In this document: piece after piece, positions 33,568 to 43,417 of the stretch
How the letters are laid out: each line of letters opens with the position of its first letter
Numbering within the stretch: position 1 is the first letter of the stretch
Assembly: GCA_020073165.1 (NCBI GenBank)
Contig: JAIQFP010000005.1
Span: forward strand, 62,001-126,000
DNA from: Terriglobia bacterium
GTDB lineage: Bacteria; Acidobacteriota; Terriglobia; Terriglobales; Acidobacteriaceae
Direction: 5' to 3'
DNA length: 64,000 bases
The notes under the pieces: model-generated
Seen by the model: the letters and a program-made list of their open reading frames with translations, nothing else
What the model was told of the DNA's origin: nothing
Databases searched by the model: none
Position numbers and translations under genes: made by a program

Positions 33568-34608
33568 CTAGTCTCCGGTCAGAATCCGCCAGGCCTCGCG
33601 GCTGGTGACCAGCACGTGCTGCACACTCTTGACCGCCTTCATGTATTGCGCGCGCTCGAAGGCGGTGGGATCGGCACAACGGAGCTGGCTCATGCTGCCC
33701 TTCATCTGCTGCACCGATTCGTACTCGCGCCGCTCCATCCACTCCAATAGGCCCTGCTCGATGTAACGCAGATGAGTAATGCCGTTGCGCAGCAGGGTTG
33801 AGCAGAGCATGGTGACGTCGGCTCCAACCATCAGCAGCTTGATCACATCTTCAGGACCATGCACGCCGCTGGTGGCCGCAAGGCTGGCACGAATACGGCC
33901 GTACAGAATACCGATCCAGGTCAAGGGCAAGCGCAGGGCCTGCGGTGTGCTGAGCAGCACATTGGGCGTGATCTCCAGTTCGTCGAGGTCGATGTCCGGC
34001 TGGTAGAAGCGGTTGAAGAGCACCAGACCATTGGCGCCTTCCAGCTCGAGGCGCTTAGCGATGTTAGCCATGTTGCTGAAGAACGGGCTCAGCTTGACGG
34101 CGACGGGAATGCTCACCGCGGTCTTCACCGCTTTGACGATGTCAACGTAAGTCTGCTCGATTTCCACGCCGGGAACGTCGAGATCGGTAGGGATGGAATA
34201 GATGTTGCACTCGAGGGCATCGGCGCCGGCCTGCTCGATCTGCCGGGCATAGTCCGTCCAACCGCCCACAGTAGCGCCATTGAGGCTGGCGATGATCGGA
34301 ATGCGCACCGCTTCCTTGGCTTTGCGAATGTGGTTCAGGTAGCCTTCGGGCCCGAGGCGGAATTCGCCGGGCTGCGGAAAATACGTAAGGGACTCCGCAA
34401 AACTCTCCGTGCCCGCCGTCAGATGGTGATCGAGCTCAAACCGCTCCTGCCGCAGTTGCTCTTCAAAGAGGGAATACAGGACCACGGCGGAAGCGCCGGC
34501 ATCTTCCAGGCGGCGAATGCCGTCGAGTTCCTGCGAGAGCGGGGACGCCGAAGGCACCAGCGGCGTACGCAGCTTCATGCCCAGGTAGGTAGTGGTGAGG
34601 TCGATCAT
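33568..34608 (-). CDS. Dihydroorotate dehydrogenase-like flavoprotein
   Basis: A 346-residue FMN TIM-barrel protein. It has the N-terminal strand [48 protein letters not shown] and the phosphate-binding region [27 protein letters not shown]. It lacks parts of the substrate loop of true PyrD and belongs to the separate group often found beside pyruvate:ferredoxin oxidoreductase genes. Start ATG 34608 has a strong AGGAGG; the longer frame is unsupported. It follows nifJ by 22 bp, so it is probably fed by the same ferredoxin or pyruvate metabolism. Function in the group is unproven. Confidence 0.85.
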   Translation of the reverse strand: MIDLTTTYLGMKLRTPLVPSASPLSQELDGIRRLEDAGASAVVLYSLFEEQLRQERFELDHHLTAGTESFAESLTYFPQPGEFRLGPEGYLNHIRKAKEAVRIPIIASLNGATVGGWTDYARQIEQAGADALECNIYSIPTDLDVPGVEIEQTYVDIVKAVKTAVSIPVAVKLSPFFSNMANIAKRLELEGANGLVLFNRFYQPDIDLDELEITPNVLLSTPQALRLPLTWIGILYGRIRASLAATSGVHGPEDVIKLLMVGADVTMLCSTLLRNGITHLRYIEQGLLEWMERREYESVQQMKGSMSQLRCADPTAFERAQYMKAVKSVQHVLVTSREAWRILTGD

Positions 34609-34630
34609 GGTTCCTCCTCGTGCACGGCGG

Positions 34631-37600
34631 TTACTCTTTGGCGTGAGACCCGGCAAGCTGGGCCTCTACGGCATTCTTCTTCTCTGCTTCCTGTAGAGAC
34701 GCGGCTGGCTGCGTCTCTGCCGGCGCCGGCTTCTCCGGTGGCTTCTCGAACTTGCGCTGCGCCAGGTATTCGTACAGGCGATAGCGGACGTCGGCGTCGT
34801 GCTGCGCCAGCTGCCACAGCCGCTTGGCATCCTCGGGCTTGCTCTTGGTTAGCATCTTGAAGCGGGTTTCCATGAACATGAAGTCCTGGACCTTCTTGGT
34901 GGGAGTGCGGGAATCCAGCATCAGGGGATTCTCGCCCTGCTCGGCGCGCTCAGGGTTGTAGCGATAGAGCAGCCACTCGCCCGAGTCCACCGCCGCCTTC
35001 TGGTCCGACATGGCGGTAGTCATGTTGATGCCATGAGCAATGCAGTGCGAGTAGGCGATGATGATGCTGGGGCCGTCATAGGCCTCGGCTTCAAGGAACG
35101 CTTTAAGGGTGTGCTCGTCCTTGGCTCCCATCGCAACACTTGCTACGTACACGTGGCCGTAGGTCATGGCCATCATGCCCAGGTCCTTTTTGGGCCCGGG
35201 CTTGCCGCCGGCGGCAAACTTGGCCACCGCAGCGCGAGGCGTGGCTTTGGAGGCCTGTCCACCCGTATTGGAGTACACCTCGGTATCAAGCACCAGCAGA
35301 TTGACGTTGCGCCCGCTGGCCAGGACGTGGTCGAGGCCTCCGTAGCCGATGTCGTAGGCCCAGCCGTCGCCGCCCACGATCCAAACGCTCTTCTTCACCA
35401 GCATGTCGGCTACGGCAAGAAGTTGTTTTGCTTCCGGTGAATCCAGGCCTTGCAGTTTCTCTTTCAGCAGGTCCACGCGCTGGCGCTGCTCGAAGATGTC
35501 GGATTCGTCTTTTTGCGGGGAAGTCAGCAGGGCAGTGGCCAGCCGCTCGCCGATGGAACCTGCGAGACGGCGAACCAACTCGCGCGCGAACTCTGCCTGC
35601 TTATCGATGGAGAGCCGGAATCCTAGGCCGAACTCGGCATTGTCCTCAAACAGGGAATTGGACCATGCCGGACCGCGCCCGGAGGCATCTTTGGTCCAGG
35701 GTGTGGTGGGCAGGTTGGCGCCGTAGATGGAGGAGCACCCGGTGGCATTGGCAATCACTGCCCGGTCGCCGAACAGTTGCGACAGCAGCTTCAAATATGG
35801 CGTCTCGCCGCATCCCGAGCAGGCTCCGGAGAATTCGAACAACGGCTCCTGCACCTGCTGCTGGCGAATGTTGCTGACTTTGATATTGCGACGGTCGAGC
35901 TCTGGAATCTTGAGGAAGAACTCCCAGTTCTCGCGCTCGGGAGCGCGCAGCGGTGGTTGGGGCATCATGTTGATGGCTTTGAGGCGGGTTTCTGTCTTGT
36001 TCTTGGCCGGACAAATGTCCACGCAAATGCCGCATCCGGTACAGTCTTCCGGTGCAACCTGGATGCTGTACTTGAGGCCGTGCCATTCTTTGTCGCGCGC
36101 CTCGGTGGACTTGAAGGTGGCAGGTGCTCCCGCCAGGAGCTTCGAGTCGTAGACCTTGATGCGAATCACGGCGTGTGGGCAAACCATAGCGCACTTGCCG
36201 CACTGGATGCAGGTCTTGGTGTCCCACACTGGAATCTCCAGCGCGATGTTGCGTTTCTCCCATTGCGCGGTGCCGGTGGGGAAGGTGCCGTCGGCAGGGA
36301 AGGCGCTTACCGGCAGGGTGTCGCCTTTGCCGGAGTAGATGACGCTCAGCACATCGCGCTCGAAGTCGGGTGCGTCAGCCGGGAACGCTGGCGGCATCTC
36401 GATGGTGCTGGTGACCGTGGCCGGGACTTTAACTTCGAACAGGTGAGCCAAAGTTTCGTCGACTGCCTGCATGTTCTTCTGGACGATCTCTTCACCTTTC
36501 TTGCCGTAGGTGTCGCGGATGGACTCGCGGATGGCTTCGATGGCCTCGTCACGCGGCAGCACTTTGGAGATGGCAAAGAAGCAGACTTGCAGAATGGTGT
36601 TCATGCGACTCCCCATGCCGGTGTCGCGTGCCACTTTGTAGCCGTCAATCACGTAAAACTTGGCTTTCTTGGCGATGATTTGCGCCTGCATCTGGCGCGG
36701 CAGGTGATCCCAGACTTCGTCGGGGCCGAAGGGGCTGTTGAGCAGGAAAGTGCCGCCGGGGACCAGGGAACTGAGCATGTCGTAGCGTTCGAGAAAGATC
36801 CACTGATGACAGGCCAGGAAGTTTGCCTTGGACACCAGGTAACTGGAGCGAATCGGCTGCGGCCCGAAGCGCAGGTGCGAGACCGTCATCGCGCCTGACT
36901 TCTTGGAGTCGTACACGAAGTATCCCTGGGCGTAGTTGTCGGTATTCTCGCCGATGATCTTGATGGAATTCTTGTTAGCGCCGACCGTGCCGTCCGCGCC
37001 CAGGCCGTAGAACATGGCGCGCACTACGCTGTCCGGCTCGGTGGAAAACTCGGGGTCGTAGGGCAGGCTGCTCTGGCTTACGTCGTCTTGGATGCCGACC
37101 GTGAAGTGGTCCTTCGGGCGCGCCACCTTTAGGTTGTCGTACACGGCCTTAACCATCGCCGGGGTGAATTCCTTGGACGACAACCCGTACCGGCCGCCGA
37201 CCAACGTGGGCATCGTCCTCAGCCTGCCGTGGCCTTGCTGGATGCCCTCGTACAGCGCGTTAACCACGTCCACATAGAGAGGTTCCCCCACCGCTCCGGC
37301 TTCCTTGGTGCGGTCAAGAACTGCGATCTGACGCACGCTGGCGGGGAGCGCTTCCAGGAAATGTCTTACCGAGAAGGGCCGGTACAGGCGAACCTTGAGC
37401 AGACCCAGTTTCTCGCCGCGGGCGTTCAGGTACTCGACGGTTTCATGGGCTGCTTCTGCGCCCGAGCCCATCATTACGATCACGCGCTCGGCGTCAGGTG
37501 CGCCGACATAATCGAACAGGCGATAGGACCGGCCCACGACCTGGGCAAACTTGTCCATCACGCCCTGAACAATCTGCGGACAGGCCTGGTAATAAGGGTT

Positions 37601-38296
37601 GATGGTTTCTCGGATCTGGAAGAAGACATCCGGGTTTTGCGCGGTGCCGCGCAGCACCGGATGGTCGGGCGAAAGCGCTCGCTGGCGATGCTCGAAGACC
37701 CGGTCCATGTTGATCAGGGCGCGCAGATCGCTTTCCGCCAGCATTTCAATCTTGTTGACTTCATGCGAGGTGCGGAAGCCGTCAAAGAAATGCAGGATAG
37801 GAATGCGGCACTCCAGGGTAGCGGCGTGCGCGATCAGGGCAAGGTCCATGGCTTCCTGCACCGAGTTTGAGCACAGCATCGCCCAACCCGTAGTGCGGCA
37901 GGACATCACGTCGCTGTGGTCGCCAAAGATGGATAGAGCATGGGTGGCCACGGTGCGCGCCGAAACATGAAACGCAGTCGGGGTGAGTTCGCCGGCGATT
38001 TTGTTCATGTTGGGGATCATGAGCAACAGGCCCTGTGAGGCGGTGAAGGTGGTAGCCAGCGAGCCGGTCTGCAACGCGCCATGGACGGCGCCCGAGGCTC
38101 CGCCTTCGCTCTGCATCTCGATCACGTGGGGAACGGTGCCCCAGATGTTGGGTACGCCTTCGGAAGCCCACTGGTCCGCCCATTCGCCCATGTTGGAGGA
38201 AGGGGTGATGGGGTAAATGGCGATGACCTCGTTCAGACGGTAGGCGACGTTCGCGACCGCCTCATTGGCGTCCATGGTCTTGAACTTGCGCTTCAT
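34631..38296 (-). CDS. nifJ: Pyruvate:ferredoxin (flavodoxin) oxidoreductase, single-chain
   Basis: A 1221-residue homodimer-type PFOR that converts pyruvate and CoA to acetyl-CoA, CO2 and reduced ferredoxin. Domains in order are the N-terminal pyrimidine-binding domain ([18 protein letters not shown]), the transketolase-C-like domain, the gamma domain ([20 protein letters not shown]), the EKR segment, two [4Fe-4S] motifs ([12 protein letters not shown] and [12 protein letters not shown]) and the TPP-binding domain ([30 protein letters not shown]). Length is normal. ATG 38296 gives the canonical [13 protein letters not shown] start. A C-terminal tail rich in Pro, Glu and Ala is extra. A CRP-like palindrome lies 112 bp upstream. 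Confidence 0.96.
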   Translation of the reverse strand: MKRKFKTMDANEAVANVAYRLNEVIAIYPITPSSNMGEWADQWASEGVPNIWGTVPHVIEMQSEGGASGAVHGALQTGSLATTFTASQGLLLMIPNMNKIAGELTPTAFHVSARTVATHALSIFGDHSDVMSCRTTGWAMLCSNSVQEAMDLALIAHAATLECRIPILHFFDGFRTSHEVNKIEMLAESDLRALINMDRVFEHRQRALSPDHPVLRGTAQNPDVFFQIRETINPYYQACPQIVQGVMDKFAQVVGRSYRLFDYVGAPDAERVIVMMGSGAEAAHETVEYLNARGEKLGLLKVRLYRPFSVRHFLEALPASVRQIAVLDRTKEAGAVGEPLYVDVVNALYEGIQQGHGRLRTMPTLVGGRYGLSSKEFTPAMVKAVYDNLKVARPKDHFTVGIQDDVSQSSLPYDPEFSTEPDSVVRAMFYGLGADGTVGANKNSIKIIGENTDNYAQGYFVYDSKKSGAMTVSHLRFGPQPIRSSYLVSKANFLACHQWIFLERYDMLSSLVPGGTFLLNSPFGPDEVWDHLPRQMQAQIIAKKAKFYVIDGYKVARDTGMGSRMNTILQVCFFAISKVLPRDEAIEAIRESIRDTYGKKGEEIVQKNMQAVDETLAHLFEVKVPATVTSTIEMPPAFPADAPDFERDVLSVIYSGKGDTLPVSAFPADGTFPTGTAQWEKRNIALEIPVWDTKTCIQCGKCAMVCPHAVIRIKVYDSKLLAGAPATFKSTEARDKEWHGLKYSIQVAPEDCTGCGICVDICPAKNKTETRLKAINMMPQPPLRAPERENWEFFLKIPELDRRNIKVSNIRQQQVQEPLFEFSGACSGCGETPYLKLLSQLFGDRAVIANATGCSSIYGANLPTTPWTKDASGRGPAWSNSLFEDNAEFGLGFRLSIDKQAEFARELVRRLAGSIGERLATALLTSPQKDESDIFEQRQRVDLLKEKLQGLDSPEAKQLLAVADMLVKKSVWIVGGDGWAYDIGYGGLDHVLASGRNVNLLVLDTEVYSNTGGQASKATPRAAVAKFAAGGKPGPKKDLGMMAMTYGHVYVASVAMGAKDEHTLKAFLEAEAYDGPSIIIAYSHCIAHGINMTTAMSDQKAAVDSGEWLLYRYNPERAEQGENPLMLDSRTPTKKVQDFMFMETRFKMLTKSKPEDAKRLWQLAQHDADVRYRLYEYLAQRKFEKPPEKPAPAETQPAASLQEAEKKNAVEAQLAGSHAKE

Positions 38297-38407
38297 GATG
38301 ATCCCTTTCGGCTGTGCGCTGGGCAGCACCGTAGGTGTGCACCCGACCCTGGCATAAAGCATGAGGGTTCAGGGGGTTCGGCGTCGGCAACCTGGGTCAC
38401 AGAGGTG

Positions 38408-38423
38408 TGTGATAAGTGTCACA
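38408..38423. promoter_or_regulatory. CRP/FNR-family-type palindrome TGTGA-N6-TCACA
   Basis: TGTGATAAGTGTCACA matches the CRP consensus half-sites perfectly. It sits in the divergent region between nifJ (112 bp away) and the DCC-family gene, directly before the ATG of the latter. Carbon- or redox-dependent control of PFOR is the natural reading. Confidence 0.55.
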
Positions 38424-38900
38424 ATGGGAAACACAGCCATTCCAAGCGATCGTCCCGCGAGGGATAAGGTGCCGCTGGCTTCTTCCAACCCGATTCTGCT
38501 CTACGACGGCGTCTGCGGGCTTTGCAACCGGCTTATTCAGTTCGTGCTGAAACGTGACCGGCAGGATCGCTTCCGCTTTGCATCGCTGCAAAGTGAGTTT
38601 GCCCGGAAAATACTGGCGCGGCACGGTACCAATCCGGGAGATTTAGACACCTTTTACTTGCTGCTGGACTACGGGCAACTGGGGGAGCGGCTGGTGTCAC
38701 GGTCCGATGCGGCGGTCGGAGTGCTGCGGGTTCTGGGCGGTCTCTGGGCTGGGTTCGGATCGGTGATGCGGATGTTTCCCCGCTGGTTTCGCGACTGGGC
38801 GTATACCCGAATTGCCCGGAGCCGTTATCGGATCTTTGGCAAGTACGATGCTTGCCCGCTACCGGAGGAGCGTTACCGCGAAAGGTTCCTAGACACATGA
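38424..38900 (+). CDS. DCC-family thiol-disulfide oxidoreductase-like protein (DUF393)
   Basis: A 158-residue protein with the DCC signature YDGVCGLCN at about residues 26-34, a thioredoxin-like CxxC near the N-terminus. It also has the family's FRFASLQSEFAR and YRIFGKYDACPLP segments. The family is found in most bacteria and mitochondria without a firm reaction. ATG 38424 abuts a CRP-like palindrome; an in-frame GTG at 38469 with GAGGGATAAG upstream would give a 143-residue protein and place the operator 45 bp away, so the start is uncertain. It is divergent from nifJ. Confidence 0.82.
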   Translation: MGNTAIPSDRPARDKVPLASSNPILLYDGVCGLCNRLIQFVLKRDRQDRFRFASLQSEFARKILARHGTNPGDLDTFYLLLDYGQLGERLVSRSDAAVGVLRVLGGLWAGFGSVMRMFPRWFRDWAYTRIARSRYRIFGKYDACPLPEERYRERFLDT

Positions 38901-38947
38901 TGCAAGAACTGCCGCTGCAGGCGGAACACAAGCTCCCTCCACTGCGG

Positions 38948-38972
38948 CGCTCGTTCCCTTCGTGAACGAGCG
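38948..38972 (+). terminator. Hairpin after the DCC gene
   Basis: A 9-bp perfect stem CGCTCGTTC/GAACGAGCG with a 7-base loop, 47 bp after the stop. It is followed by TCCTCGGTCGGAATGACAAAA rather than a T-tract, so it is either a weak terminator or part of a dispersed intergenic element. Confidence 0.4.
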
Positions 38973-39076
38973 TCCTCGGTCGGAATGACAAAATGTTGGA
39001 AGTCTGATGTAGATTGTTGCGGCGGCTTGCTACCTTGGCTGCCGTCTGGCCGTCACATTGGAATTGGAGAATGAAC

Positions 39077-41077
39077 ATGAAGAAGCTGGCATGGCTCTCC
39101 GCTCTGCTGTTGCTGTCAATGGTTCACGCCCAGGTCAATCCCTCCGCAACCACGCGCTACACCGTGATCCTGGTGGGCAACAAAGCGGGGTTTGAAACTT
39201 CCGCCCGCAAGCCCGACGGCAGTTTGGAACTTTACTTTGAGTTCAACGACCGCGGTCGCGGGCCCAAGGTGACCGAGCAAGTTGTGCTCGACAGCAACGG
39301 AATTCCCATCCGTGTCGAAAATACGGGGAATGATTACCTGAAGGCGCCGGTGGAGGAGCACTTCTCGCTGAAAGATGGCGCAGCCAGCTGGAACAACCGA
39401 GCTGAACACGGACAGAGGGCAGTATCCGGGCGGGCGTTTTACCTCAGTATCGCGGGAGTTCCGGAAGAGGCCGCAATTCTGGCACGCGCCCTGCTTGCGG
39501 CCCCTGGCGGCAAACTGTCGCTCTTGCCTGAGGGCGAGGCGTCCATCGAAAAGCGGGGCGAACTCAAGATCGAGGCCAACGGGCAGTCTCGCACCGTGGT
39601 GCAGTACGCCATGCTGGGGCTGGACTTTGTCCCATCTGCCATCTGGCTGAACCAGGACGGAAGTTACTTCGCCACGGTATCGGGGTGGTCCTCCATTATT
39701 CAAGAGGGTTGGGAAACAGCCACGGAGAAGCTATCCCAGGCGCAGGATGAGTTTGACAACCAGCGCACCGCGAACCTGGCACGGACACTGGGACACAAGC
39801 CGGCGGGTGCATTGGCGTTTGTGCACGCCAACCTATTCGATACGGACACGGCAACGGTTCGCCCCAATAGCACCGTGGTGATTACGGGGAACAAGATCAC
39901 GGGGGTGGGAGATGACGGCCAGGTCAGCGTCCCCCAGGGTGCGGAAGTAATTGATGCGACCAACAAGACTGTAATGCCCGGGCTTTGGGACATGCACGTT
40001 CACCTTCAGCCCAACGACGGGCTGCTCCACATGGCGGCGGGTGTGACCAGCGTGCGCGACCTGGCCAATGACATCGACCAGTTGGCGGCCATGCAGCGGA
40101 GATTCGATGCGGGCACCGAGATCGGTCCGCGGGTACTGAAAGCCGGATTTCTGGACGGACGTGGACCCTACGCGGGACCAACCAAGGTGTTTGCCGATAC
40201 CGAGCAGGAAGCCCGTGACGACATCGACAGGTACGCCAAACTGGGATACGTCCAGATCAAGATTTACAGCTCGATCAAGCCGGAGTTGGTGCCGAAGATC
40301 GCGGCCATGGCACACAGCCACGGCATGCGGGTGAGCGGGCACGTGCCCGCCTTCATGACTGCAGAGCAATTCGTGAAAGACGGCGCCGATGAAATCCAGC
40401 ACATGAATTTCATCTTCCTGAATTTCCTGTTCGACAAGGTGCAGGACACGCGCACGCCGGCGCGCTTCACCGAGGTGGCGAAGTATGCGACGGAAGTGGA
40501 TCCGGCCTCGGCACGAGTGCAGGAGTTCATCAAGCTGCTGCAGGATCACAAGACGGTGCTGGATCCCACCCTGAACGCCTTTGAGGGAATGTTTACCGAT
40601 CGTCCCGGCACCGTGTCCGCCACGTATGCGGCGGTGGCGGACCGCCTGCCGGCACAAATCCGCCGCGGATTCTTCTACGGCGGGCTGGAGGTGCCGGCGG
40701 GGATGGACCAGCACTACCGCGACTCCTTCCAGCAGATGTTGAAGATGACCAAGACAATGTACGACGCGGGAATTCCCATCGAAGCGGGGACGGACTCGCT
40801 GGCAGGCTTCTCGTTGCATCGCGAACTAGAGTTGTACGAGCAAGCGGGCATTCCCGCTCCCAAGGTCCTGCAGCTGGCTACCCTGGGTGCGGCCCGTGTC
40901 ATGAAACGTGACCAGGAACGTGGGTCAATTGCAGTGGGTAAGCTGGCCGATGTCATCCTGGTAGACGGCGACCCAGCAGCCCAGATCAGCGACATCCGTC
41001 GTGTGACCACGGTGGTGAAAGACGGCGTGGTGTACCAGACGTCGGATTTGTACCGCGCGATTGGCGTGAAACCGTAG
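39077..41077 (+). CDS. Exported amidohydrolase
   Basis: A 666-residue periplasmic protein with a signal peptide (1-17, MKKLAWLSALLLLSMVHAQ). The first 240 residues are an unrecognised beta-rich domain. From about 255 it is an amidohydrolase of the imidazolonepropionase/prolidase-like group: VMPGLWDMHVHLQP (HxH metal ligands), a Lys in QIKIYSSIKPEL, MRVSGHVPAF and IQHMNF (His ligands), and EAGTDSLAG (Asp). GKLADVILVDGDP closes the small sheet. The likely reaction is hydrolysis of an amide, such as a dipeptide or N-acyl amino acid. ATG 39077 is preferred over 39071 because GGAGA then has proper spacing. Confidence 0.83.
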   Translation: MKKLAWLSALLLLSMVHAQVNPSATTRYTVILVGNKAGFETSARKPDGSLELYFEFNDRGRGPKVTEQVVLDSNGIPIRVENTGNDYLKAPVEEHFSLKDGAASWNNRAEHGQRAVSGRAFYLSIAGVPEEAAILARALLAAPGGKLSLLPEGEASIEKRGELKIEANGQSRTVVQYAMLGLDFVPSAIWLNQDGSYFATVSGWSSIIQEGWETATEKLSQAQDEFDNQRTANLARTLGHKPAGALAFVHANLFDTDTATVRPNSTVVITGNKITGVGDDGQVSVPQGAEVIDATNKTVMPGLWDMHVHLQPNDGLLHMAAGVTSVRDLANDIDQLAAMQRRFDAGTEIGPRVLKAGFLDGRGPYAGPTKVFADTEQEARDDIDRYAKLGYVQIKIYSSIKPELVPKIAAMAHSHGMRVSGHVPAFMTAEQFVKDGADEIQHMNFIFLNFLFDKVQDTRTPARFTEVAKYATEVDPASARVQEFIKLLQDHKTVLDPTLNAFEGMFTDRPGTVSATYAAVADRLPAQIRRGFFYGGLEVPAGMDQHYRDSFQQMLKMTKTMYDAGIPIEAGTDSLAGFSLHRELELYEQAGIPAPKVLQLATLGAARVMKRDQERGSIAVGKLADVILVDGDPAAQISDIRRVTTVVKDGVVYQTSDLYRAIGVKP

Positions 41078-41350
41078 GCTTCGGCGCAAAAAACAGGCAC
41101 TTGGAGAGTCCCCCGTGCTGGTCGGTCGCTTCTACTAGACGTTTCTTCTCACCTTTTCCCACAGCCTGCTGTGTGACCACCGGACACGGAATGGGTGCCT
41201 CGGGTCACTGAACCAACCTCCTCAGACGACCGAGAATCTTCGTACCCAGACGCTGCGCAAGAGGTGCACCCTTGCGGTGCCCCCGTCGCCTCTGCGGGCA
41301 CTGGCAATGGTCATTCCAAGTGGTGACGATCCGTCCACGGAGGCTTTCGT

Positions 41351-43246
41351 ATGGCAAGGCGCGGTACCGCACTCATATTCGTTTTCATTATGATTTTTGC
41401 GCTTTCTGGTGCACAGCAGCCCGCGTGGGCAGCAGATGCGGCAGCCACTGCCGATCCACTGGTGCAGTTGCTGATCAACAAAGGCGTGCTCACAGCAGAG
41501 GAAGGCAAAGCCATCGCGCAAGCGCCGCTGGCTGCACAGCACGATAAACTGCTGGCCTTGCTGCGTGACAAGGGAGTGATCTCCAGCGACGAGTTTTCCG
41601 CACTCGCTCCTGCGTCCGCCCAGGTCTCCTCGTCCTTGATCGCCTCCACTTCGCCCATGGTCGCGCCGGTGGAGCCGACAAAAGTAGAGGCGCCCAAACC
41701 CGAGGCCCCCAAATTCATTCCGGCGATCGCTCCCGTGCGGGCGCTGCAACTCGAACCTGCCAAGCCCAATGGCCTGATTCCCGACATCAAGCTGGGCTCG
41801 GGCGCCAGGCTCAAGCTCTACGGGATGTTCAAGGCCAGCGTGATTCACGACTCCTCGTCCCCGCTGGGCACCGATATGCCGCTGCCCGGCTTCTTCACCG
41901 ATACAGGGCCCGGTGCGGGCGCAGAATTCCGCGCCAAGGCGCGCTCCGCACGCGCCGGCGCCAACTTCGAATGGCCCGACATGTCGCCCAGGCTGGCGCT
42001 CACCGGCCGCATCGAGGTCGACTTCGAAGGCGACTACACCCGCGTGCTCAACCGCAACATCTCCAGCATCCGCTCCAGCCAGCCTTCGATTCGGTTGGCA
42101 TGGGTTCGCCTGGATCGCGCCATCGGCGAGAAGTCGAGTGTGTTTGCGCTGTTCGGGCAGGATTGGACCCCGTTCGGTTCTTCCACCTTGCCCAACCTGT
42201 TCGAAACCACCGGCCTCGGCCTCGGCTTCGGAACCCTCTACGAGCGCGCGCCCCAGGCCCGCTTTGGTTACGGGTACAACTTCGGAGGCGATTATCAGGT
42301 CCGAGTGCAGCCGGAAATTGCCATCGTGCTTCCCGCTTACGGCAACACTCCCACCGATTTAGGCGGACAGTTGGGCATGGGGGAGCGGCAGGGCGCCGAT
42401 TCCGGCCGTCCCGAGATTCAGGGACGGGTGGTCACCCAGTGGCAACTCGACCATGCCAAGGGCGTGGTCCCGGCGCAATTCATCGTGAGCTTCGTGCAGG
42501 GGGAACGGCATGTCATGGTTCGTGCTCAGGATGTCCCCAAAGCATTCAGCACCTATGTCGATCCGGTGACTGGTCTGGAGCCTTTCCAGAACGGTGTGGG
42601 GCTAAGCAGCAATCGCTGGGGGGTCAGCACCGAGGTGCAACTGCCCACGCGCTGGTTCACGCTCACCGCCAAGGCGTTCACTGGGGCGGACCTGCGCTTC
42701 TACTTCGTGGGCGAACTCTACTCCAACTTCAACGACGTTGCGGGACTCACCTGCCCCACCGGGGGGACCACTTGCAATGCCAGTTCGATTGACGGCTCCT
42801 CGACCCTGGTGTTTGGCTACGACGCCAACGGACTGGCACACGTGGCGCCGCAGCGACCGGTTCGGGCAAAAGGATTTTTCGTCAACCTGGGCCTGCCACT
42901 GTCCAGGCTGGCCAATGCGGAACCCAGTGGGCGTAACGCCGGCTGGACATTCTATCTGCATTATTCGTTTGATGAGGCCGTGGCCCGCGATGTCCGAAAA
43001 CTATTTGACGCGGCCACATACCAAGGCACGACCGGCAGCACCTTGTGGGGCAATACCCGCAACAAGAGCGACCTGGCGGCGGCCACGCTCTATTACAAGT
43101 TGAACAATCTGGTTAGTTTCGGCCTGGAAGAGTCTTACTACCGTACGCGCGCCACCGGAGGTCTACCTGATCCCATGTGGATGGGCAAGGAGGCCACCGC
43201 CTGGCACGATCTGCGCTTCGAATCCGGGCCCATCTTCACGTTCTGA
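41351..43246 (+). CDS. Outer-membrane porin-like protein
   Basis: A 631-residue exported protein. The signal peptide (1-27) ends AQQPAWA. A helical, Ala-rich periplasmic region with two repeats of LLxxKGVxxxxE (about 40-50 and 68-78) is followed by a Pro/Glu/Lys linker. A beta-barrel of about 480 residues starts at KLYGMFKASVIHDSS and ends in FESGPIFTF, a classic C-terminal Phe signature for outer-membrane insertion. It resembles DcaP-type trimeric porins with an N-terminal coiled coil. It is a single gene before acetyl-CoA synthetase and has a good GGAGG ribosome-binding site. The solute is unknown. Confidence 0.75.
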   Translation: MARRGTALIFVFIMIFALSGAQQPAWAADAAATADPLVQLLINKGVLTAEEGKAIAQAPLAAQHDKLLALLRDKGVISSDEFSALAPASAQVSSSLIASTSPMVAPVEPTKVEAPKPEAPKFIPAIAPVRALQLEPAKPNGLIPDIKLGSGARLKLYGMFKASVIHDSSSPLGTDMPLPGFFTDTGPGAGAEFRAKARSARAGANFEWPDMSPRLALTGRIEVDFEGDYTRVLNRNISSIRSSQPSIRLAWVRLDRAIGEKSSVFALFGQDWTPFGSSTLPNLFETTGLGLGFGTLYERAPQARFGYGYNFGGDYQVRVQPEIAIVLPAYGNTPTDLGGQLGMGERQGADSGRPEIQGRVVTQWQLDHAKGVVPAQFIVSFVQGERHVMVRAQDVPKAFSTYVDPVTGLEPFQNGVGLSSNRWGVSTEVQLPTRWFTLTAKAFTGADLRFYFVGELYSNFNDVAGLTCPTGGTTCNASSIDGSSTLVFGYDANGLAHVAPQRPVRAKGFFVNLGLPLSRLANAEPSGRNAGWTFYLHYSFDEAVARDVRKLFDAATYQGTTGSTLWGNTRNKSDLAAATLYYKLNNLVSFGLEESYYRTRATGGLPDPMWMGKEATAWHDLRFESGPIFTF

Positions 43247-43270
43247 GCGCACGAAAACGTGGCCCGGCGT

Positions 43271-43300
43271 CCTCGCGTTCCCGGAACCGGGAACGCGAGG
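43271..43300. terminator. Perfect 14-bp stem hairpin between porin and acs
   Basis: The arms CCTCGCGTTCCCGG and CCGGGAACGCGAGG are perfectly complementary with AA at the centre, 25 bp after the porin stop. There is no T-tract on either strand. It should still block readthrough or protect the porin mRNA 3' end. Confidence 0.55.
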
Positions 43301-43417
43301 AAACACCCAGTGACAGGCAGCCCAGGTAGAGTAGTCACGGCCGCGGCGTGCCCAAGATCTCCGCAAGTTCTTCATATTGTAATAAGTGTGAGGTAATCTA
43401 TTGCACTGGCGGAGGCT

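Noticed and set aside
35777-36898. Plus-strand 373-codon open frame opposite nifJ
   Set aside because: The nifJ frame has all PFOR domains and Fe-S motifs here; the antisense has none.
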